This document shows positions 60,405 to 64,000 of a stretch of DNA of 64,000 bases, in pieces. The notes under the pieces were generated by a model, which ran no database searches, was not told where the DNA came from, and was given only the letters and a program-made list of their open reading frames with translations. The stretch is from Jacaranda mimosifolia (lineage: Eukaryota > Streptophyta > Magnoliopsida > Lamiales > Bignoniaceae): positions 26,510,391-26,574,390 of the forward strand of contig CM032126.1 of assembly GCA_018894105.1 (NCBI GenBank), given 5' to 3'. Made by a program: the position numbers and the translations under genes. The number at the start of each line of letters is the position of its first letter. The stretch's first letter is position 1.

Positions 60405-60595
60405 CGATGCAAAATGCAAAAAAATGAATGTGTACAAGCAAACTTAACAAAGGGAGAAGAACATATGAAGAAAAGTATAATGGAAAATCCCAAAGTCACT
60501 GAAAAATACTTGCAACTAATAACATTTGAATATAATTTCTTAAGCTCAACCTCATGGTGACATGGTAAAAAGTGGTAAATGAGCAGCCAAATGGA

Positions 60596-60605
60596 CTATT
60601 TATAG
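60596..60605 (-). promoter_or_regulatory. TATA box of the antisense ORF
   Basis: CTATAAATAG on the minus strand, 192 bp upstream of ATG 60404. Confidence 0.5.
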
Positions 60606-60840
60606 CCCACGCCAAGAAGGTGACCCAGCTAAAGTGACCAACTACTAGCTACTTATGGCGTAACTGCCGGTTATTTTATTTAACTGCCCGAGGTAACCGC
60701 TCGAAATTGCCTAATAATTGCCGCCATCAAAAACCTGATCGAGATTCAAATTTCTTGATCAAGGAACATTGAAAGCAGACCAACTACTCCTTACTCCAAC
60801 CTTTCATATGCTCGATTAGAACTGAGGAATTGGGGACTCA

Positions 60841-61638
60841 TGATATGGATGATGCAGAAGAGCCCAATAGTTTTGGGCCCACAGACCTAGTATATAAGAT
60901 GAGGGCCCAAGCTTCTGCATAGGCCCAAGTGAAGCATTGCTGAAGTCATCAACCCCAAGCAAAGTCACTCGACCATAGAGGTCATCGCACTTAAGCAAGG
61001 CCAACCAAACCACAGAGATGACCCCCAGTCTCGCAGTCCCTACAACCAGAAATTCTCTTGACCATAGAGATCAACTAGTGTAGCAGACCAGGTCATCTCT
61101 AGAGCATGGCCGTAATAATTACAGTACCTGTCACCAATCACTTTTGCATTTAATACCACAAAACTACTATCTTGTCCGTATTTATGGCTCTGTCCGTCGG
61201 CCACATCCACATTAATTATGGTGGCGACTCTCCTTATTTATGGCCGGTTAGAAGCATGGCTACCAGCCAACCTTAAAAGGACTTTTAGAGCCCATACGAA
61301 GAGAAAAGGGATTTCACTAAATAGTAGGAAGAATATGGTCATTTCGAACCTACTATCTCTCTCAGACAACCAACACTATAAATACCCATATTTCAAATAG
61401 AAATGTATGATTTTACACACTTCTAAGCCCTCACTCTGCTCATTTGGCTTTCGATCGAATCATTACTGACTTATACATTGTAGGGCCTTAGCCGAGGGCG
61501 TATTCGGCGAGCCTAACGTGTATTCATTGGTCTCAGGGTTCAACTCACTCCTCCAGCTACTACCTAAGTGTATCTTTCTAGACGATTGACCCCTCAAGTC
61601 AACAAATAGGATGCACTCACCAAAAATATCCATCATCA
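60841..61638 (+). repeat. LTR (plus orientation) of the Tat-like element
   Basis: It begins TGATATGGATGATG after a purine tract and ends AATATCCATCATCA; its two tips are near inverse copies of each other. The TATA box CTATAAATACCC is at about 61376-61387. The transcribed part carries CGAATCATTACTGACTTA and TTCAACTCACTCCTCC-type blocks found inverted at 51672-51895. After the tip comes CTACT. The following 61654-61700 (TCTGGCCTCTTCTGTCAATTG and onward) weakly resembles a primer site and leader, which would make this a 5' LTR instead. Confidence 0.72.
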
Positions 61639-61712
61639 CTACTACACTTGAGATCTGGCCTCTTCTGTCAATTGTCCTTAGTACTAAGTCCCAATTTGTT
61701 TTCATTTTCTAA

Positions 61713-62106
61713 GCCCATTCTCATTTTCAATACAATTTGAAAATAAAAAATAATTAACTTCTATCCATTTTCACTCAAAAATATTCCTTACTTTTATTAT
61801 TAATTTTTCCTAAACCTACCCTATAATTCTATTTTCACATCAATTAAATTCAAATTTGATTGACATAAAGTACCCATTATCATTTTAAAATTAATAAAAT
61901 ATTCATATATATTAAGAACACAAATCCTTTAAACATAAAAACTATAAATCAACTAATTTTTCAACCATATACCTACTCTAATCATTATTTTCAAACAAAA
62001 TATTCAAATACAATCTCATTTTCATTTCCAAAACTACTACTAACTTTTTAATTACTAATAATGATGAAAATAGAAAATGAAAATGAGACCATATCCAAAC
62101 AGGCTC
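61713..62106 (-). mobile_element. Tourist-like (PIF/Harbinger) MITE, copy 2
   Basis: The element is 394 bp and flanked by TAA at 61710-61712 and 62107-62109. Ends are GCCCATTCTCATTTTC and the inverse of GAGCCTGTTTGGATATGG. Its reverse complement aligns through its length with 35-456; for example 61850-61920 inverted matches 235-305 closely. Confidence 0.88.
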
Positions 62107-62109
62107 TAA

Positions 62110-64000
62110 GTTTTTGACCCTAAATCCCATAATTTGGTCTCATAATTCTAGTGACCAAGCTAAGATTAGTTATAACTAATGAAGGTAGGAGATACACTGG
62201 GATCTATAAACTTAAACCAAAATAGGGCAAAATTAAATTAGTTATCTCCATCCCAAGGATCTATCTACATGCCTTAAATTAAGATTTAAAGGTTGAAAGA
62301 TTACACTTGAAGAAGGAATCAAAGGAATCAAGTAGATCTCCCAAAGGATACTTCCAAATGAAGATCAACAAGCTCCTCTACCTTGCTCTGATTTCTCCAC
62401 TTCAAAGCCTTCAAAATTTAGCAACATTTGCATACACTTTCACCATCAAAACAGCCTCTAGGATGGTTGAAAATAGAGGAAATATCTGCTCGAATTGGTC
62501 AGCAAAAAGTTTAAAAAAATGGCCACAAGGAGGTTCAATCAACCAATTCAAAGCTTTTCAAGCGTAAAGCCTCTAATGCATAGTCCACACACTTTTTGCT
62601 AGAGAAGAGAGGAGGAAGAGGATGATGGAGGTTAGCAGTTTTGGAGGAAAAGAGAGAGGGATGAGGGAATCCAAGAGGTAGTTATTCAACACATGAATTA
62701 TACCACCTTCTGGAGGGAAAAATGAGAGCATGTATTAAGCAACTATGGCTAGCCACATGTGTATTTATAGGAGAGGATAGAAGCCTTTGGAGGCTTCCAT
62801 CACACCTTCCACATATGTGTGCCAACTTGCCAACTTACTAAATCTTCATTTAGCTTGAATTTGAATTTCATTTCATAAATTGAAATGCCAACTTGCATAA
62901 TTCAAATGGACTCTTCCATTTGATTTCCCTCCAAAACTTGAATTCCCTATTTAATTTAACTTAACTCTATAAGTTAATTAGGCTAACTTAACTCCTTAAG
63001 TTAACACGACTAATTAATATGTCACATGGCATCAATTAAATTAACACCTTAATTTAATTGGCCTAATTTAACTTCTTAAATTATTTTAATTAATTTAACA
63101 CTTAAATTAATTAAACCAAAAATGACCAATTGATCATTAGTCAAGTCATTCTCTCTTCTTAGGCAAAAAGCCTACTTTGAATTTTCTAACTCCTTTGAAA
63201 ATTTCTCCCATCAAATAAGAGTTCTCTTAGGCCTTTATGTATGACCTGTTAGATTTATCCATTTATTGGACATGGGTTCACAACTTTTTGTGGATATTTT
63301 GAATATTAAAAATATTCGAATTAGTTTAAACCCATTTAAACTAATAACTTTTTTAATTATTCTCTATTAATTGAATAGTACCTAATCCCCATGGTAGATG
63401 TCTAGCAACAAGCCCATGGAGCCCAACTAATTAGATGAATGAATTATATCTTGATGAACCATTATAGCTTACGCCTACTATGCAAATACGGTCCTTCGAT
63501 CTCCTATCTCTTAAAGGAGGCCTGGGCAAGATATTTGTCAGCTCTCTAATAGCTTCAATAGCTATGTCTCTACATCCAATGTTCGATTTCCCTTTATGAC
63601 CTTAGCTTCGGAAAACACATTTTCTAAATTGTCATACTACATTAGTGCAAGATTTTCTGGAATCGATCATTATAGAATGCATAGGAGATGCACTCGTTCT
63701 TCACAACAACAAGAAAATGGATTCATCTTTAGATCTCACAAACCTCTATATTTAAGTAGCTCATGCCCAATTCAAACCTCGGATGACCTACTATGTGGTT
63801 AGGGCAAAGTCAAAACATAAGGGCCTAACCATAAGGTTACTATAGATCCTTAAGTCAAATGACTAATTATATATACTATCGTAAGCTTTGAGAATTCTTC
63901 ACTATCAACTTCCACTTTAGCTACATAGTAGATTCTTTAGGCAGGCCTTCAGTAAATTTGTTCTCTAACAAGCACCCACTAACATGCATCCATGTCTAAC
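62110..64000 (-). repeat. LTR-retrotransposon-like sequence, minus strand
   Basis: No gene was recognised. On the minus strand a TATA box CTATAAATAC (62761-62770) stands between an AT-rich block with repeated TTAATTTAA motifs (62960-63120, U3-like) and a GC-richer leader-like block (62550-62750). This suggests LTR sequence of an element whose body is outside the window or lost. 63380-64000 has no long frame. No LTR tips were identified, so the class and ends are uncertain. Confidence 0.35.

Larger units (their letters stand above)
51672..61638 (+). mobile_element. Tat-lineage-like Ty3/gypsy element with an inverted left LTR end
   Basis: Order: inverted R-U5 segment, gag, pol without RT core, TIR-element insertion, antisense accessory ORF, purine tract (GAGGAATTGGGGA, 60823-60835) and plus-strand 3' LTR. 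Gag style, integrase and the antisense ORF fit the Tat/Retand/Ogre group of non-chromoviruses. CTACT flanks the unit at 51667-51671 and 61639-61643. With an inverted partial LTR at the left, a normal insertion does not explain the structure; the CTACT match would be expected by chance in about 1 of 1000 comparisons. Confidence 0.7.

Overview
The window is nuclear DNA of a flowering plant, most likely a eudicot. It is very AT-rich and almost entirely made of decayed, nested transposable elements: LTR retrotransposons with plant initiator-tRNA-Met primer sites, CACTA transposons, Tourist- and hAT-type MITEs, tRNA-derived SINEs and a TRIM. There are no bacterial-style genes, no intact rRNA or tRNA genes and no CRISPR. 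No intact host gene was found; the only gene-like remnants are a truncated F-box ORF (37915-38070) and a decayed minus-strand coding segment (7978-8460). I found no convincing new functional system; the interest lies in transposon architecture.

Layout. 1-18892 reads as one CACTA element whose left tip lies just outside the window. It holds a Tourist MITE (35-456), an LTR-like stretch (about 2740-4035), a second CACTA-like end (5213-5620), the decayed minus-strand coding segment, and a complete but stop-ridden Ty3/gypsy element (9010-14805, target-site duplication AAAAT) whose 5' LTR carries a nested TRIM (9246-9594, TSD CAGCT). Its right side is a degenerate tandem array interrupted by a hAT MITE (16397-17075). 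After a 1.3 kb spacer with a SINE (18893-20205), a second CACTA element of the same family runs 20206-37468 (TSD TGA). It starts with the same kind of array in inverted orientation and contains a Ty3/gypsy element with unusually long LTRs of about 3 kb (26617-35424, TSD ATTAT), a MITE and a tRNA-like SINE.

37469-51149 is a junkyard: an F-box fragment, a CACTA Transposase_24 pseudogene ending at 41331, a copia fragment, a minus-strand Ty3/gypsy pseudogene (42045-46870) interrupted by two hAT-type insertions, and a copia RT-RNase H fragment with its 3' LTR (50937-51149).

51672-61638 is a Tat-lineage-like Ty3/gypsy element: gag, pol lacking the RT core, a 1.5 kb terminal-inverted-repeat insertion, an antisense accessory ORF with its own TATA box, and a 3' LTR. 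Its left end is an inverted copy of only the R-U5 part of that LTR, and 5 bp repeats (CTACT) flank the whole unit. This is the most unusual structure in the window. 61713-62106 is a second copy of the Tourist MITE, and 62110-64000 looks like minus-strand LTR sequence.

The nesting gives a relative history. The array and CACTA ends predate the hAT and gypsy insertions, and the TRIM came after the first gypsy element because only its 5' LTR carries the TRIM. Over the stretches compared by eye, LTR pairs differ at about 7% (9010 element) and 11% (26617 element) of positions, so all are old.
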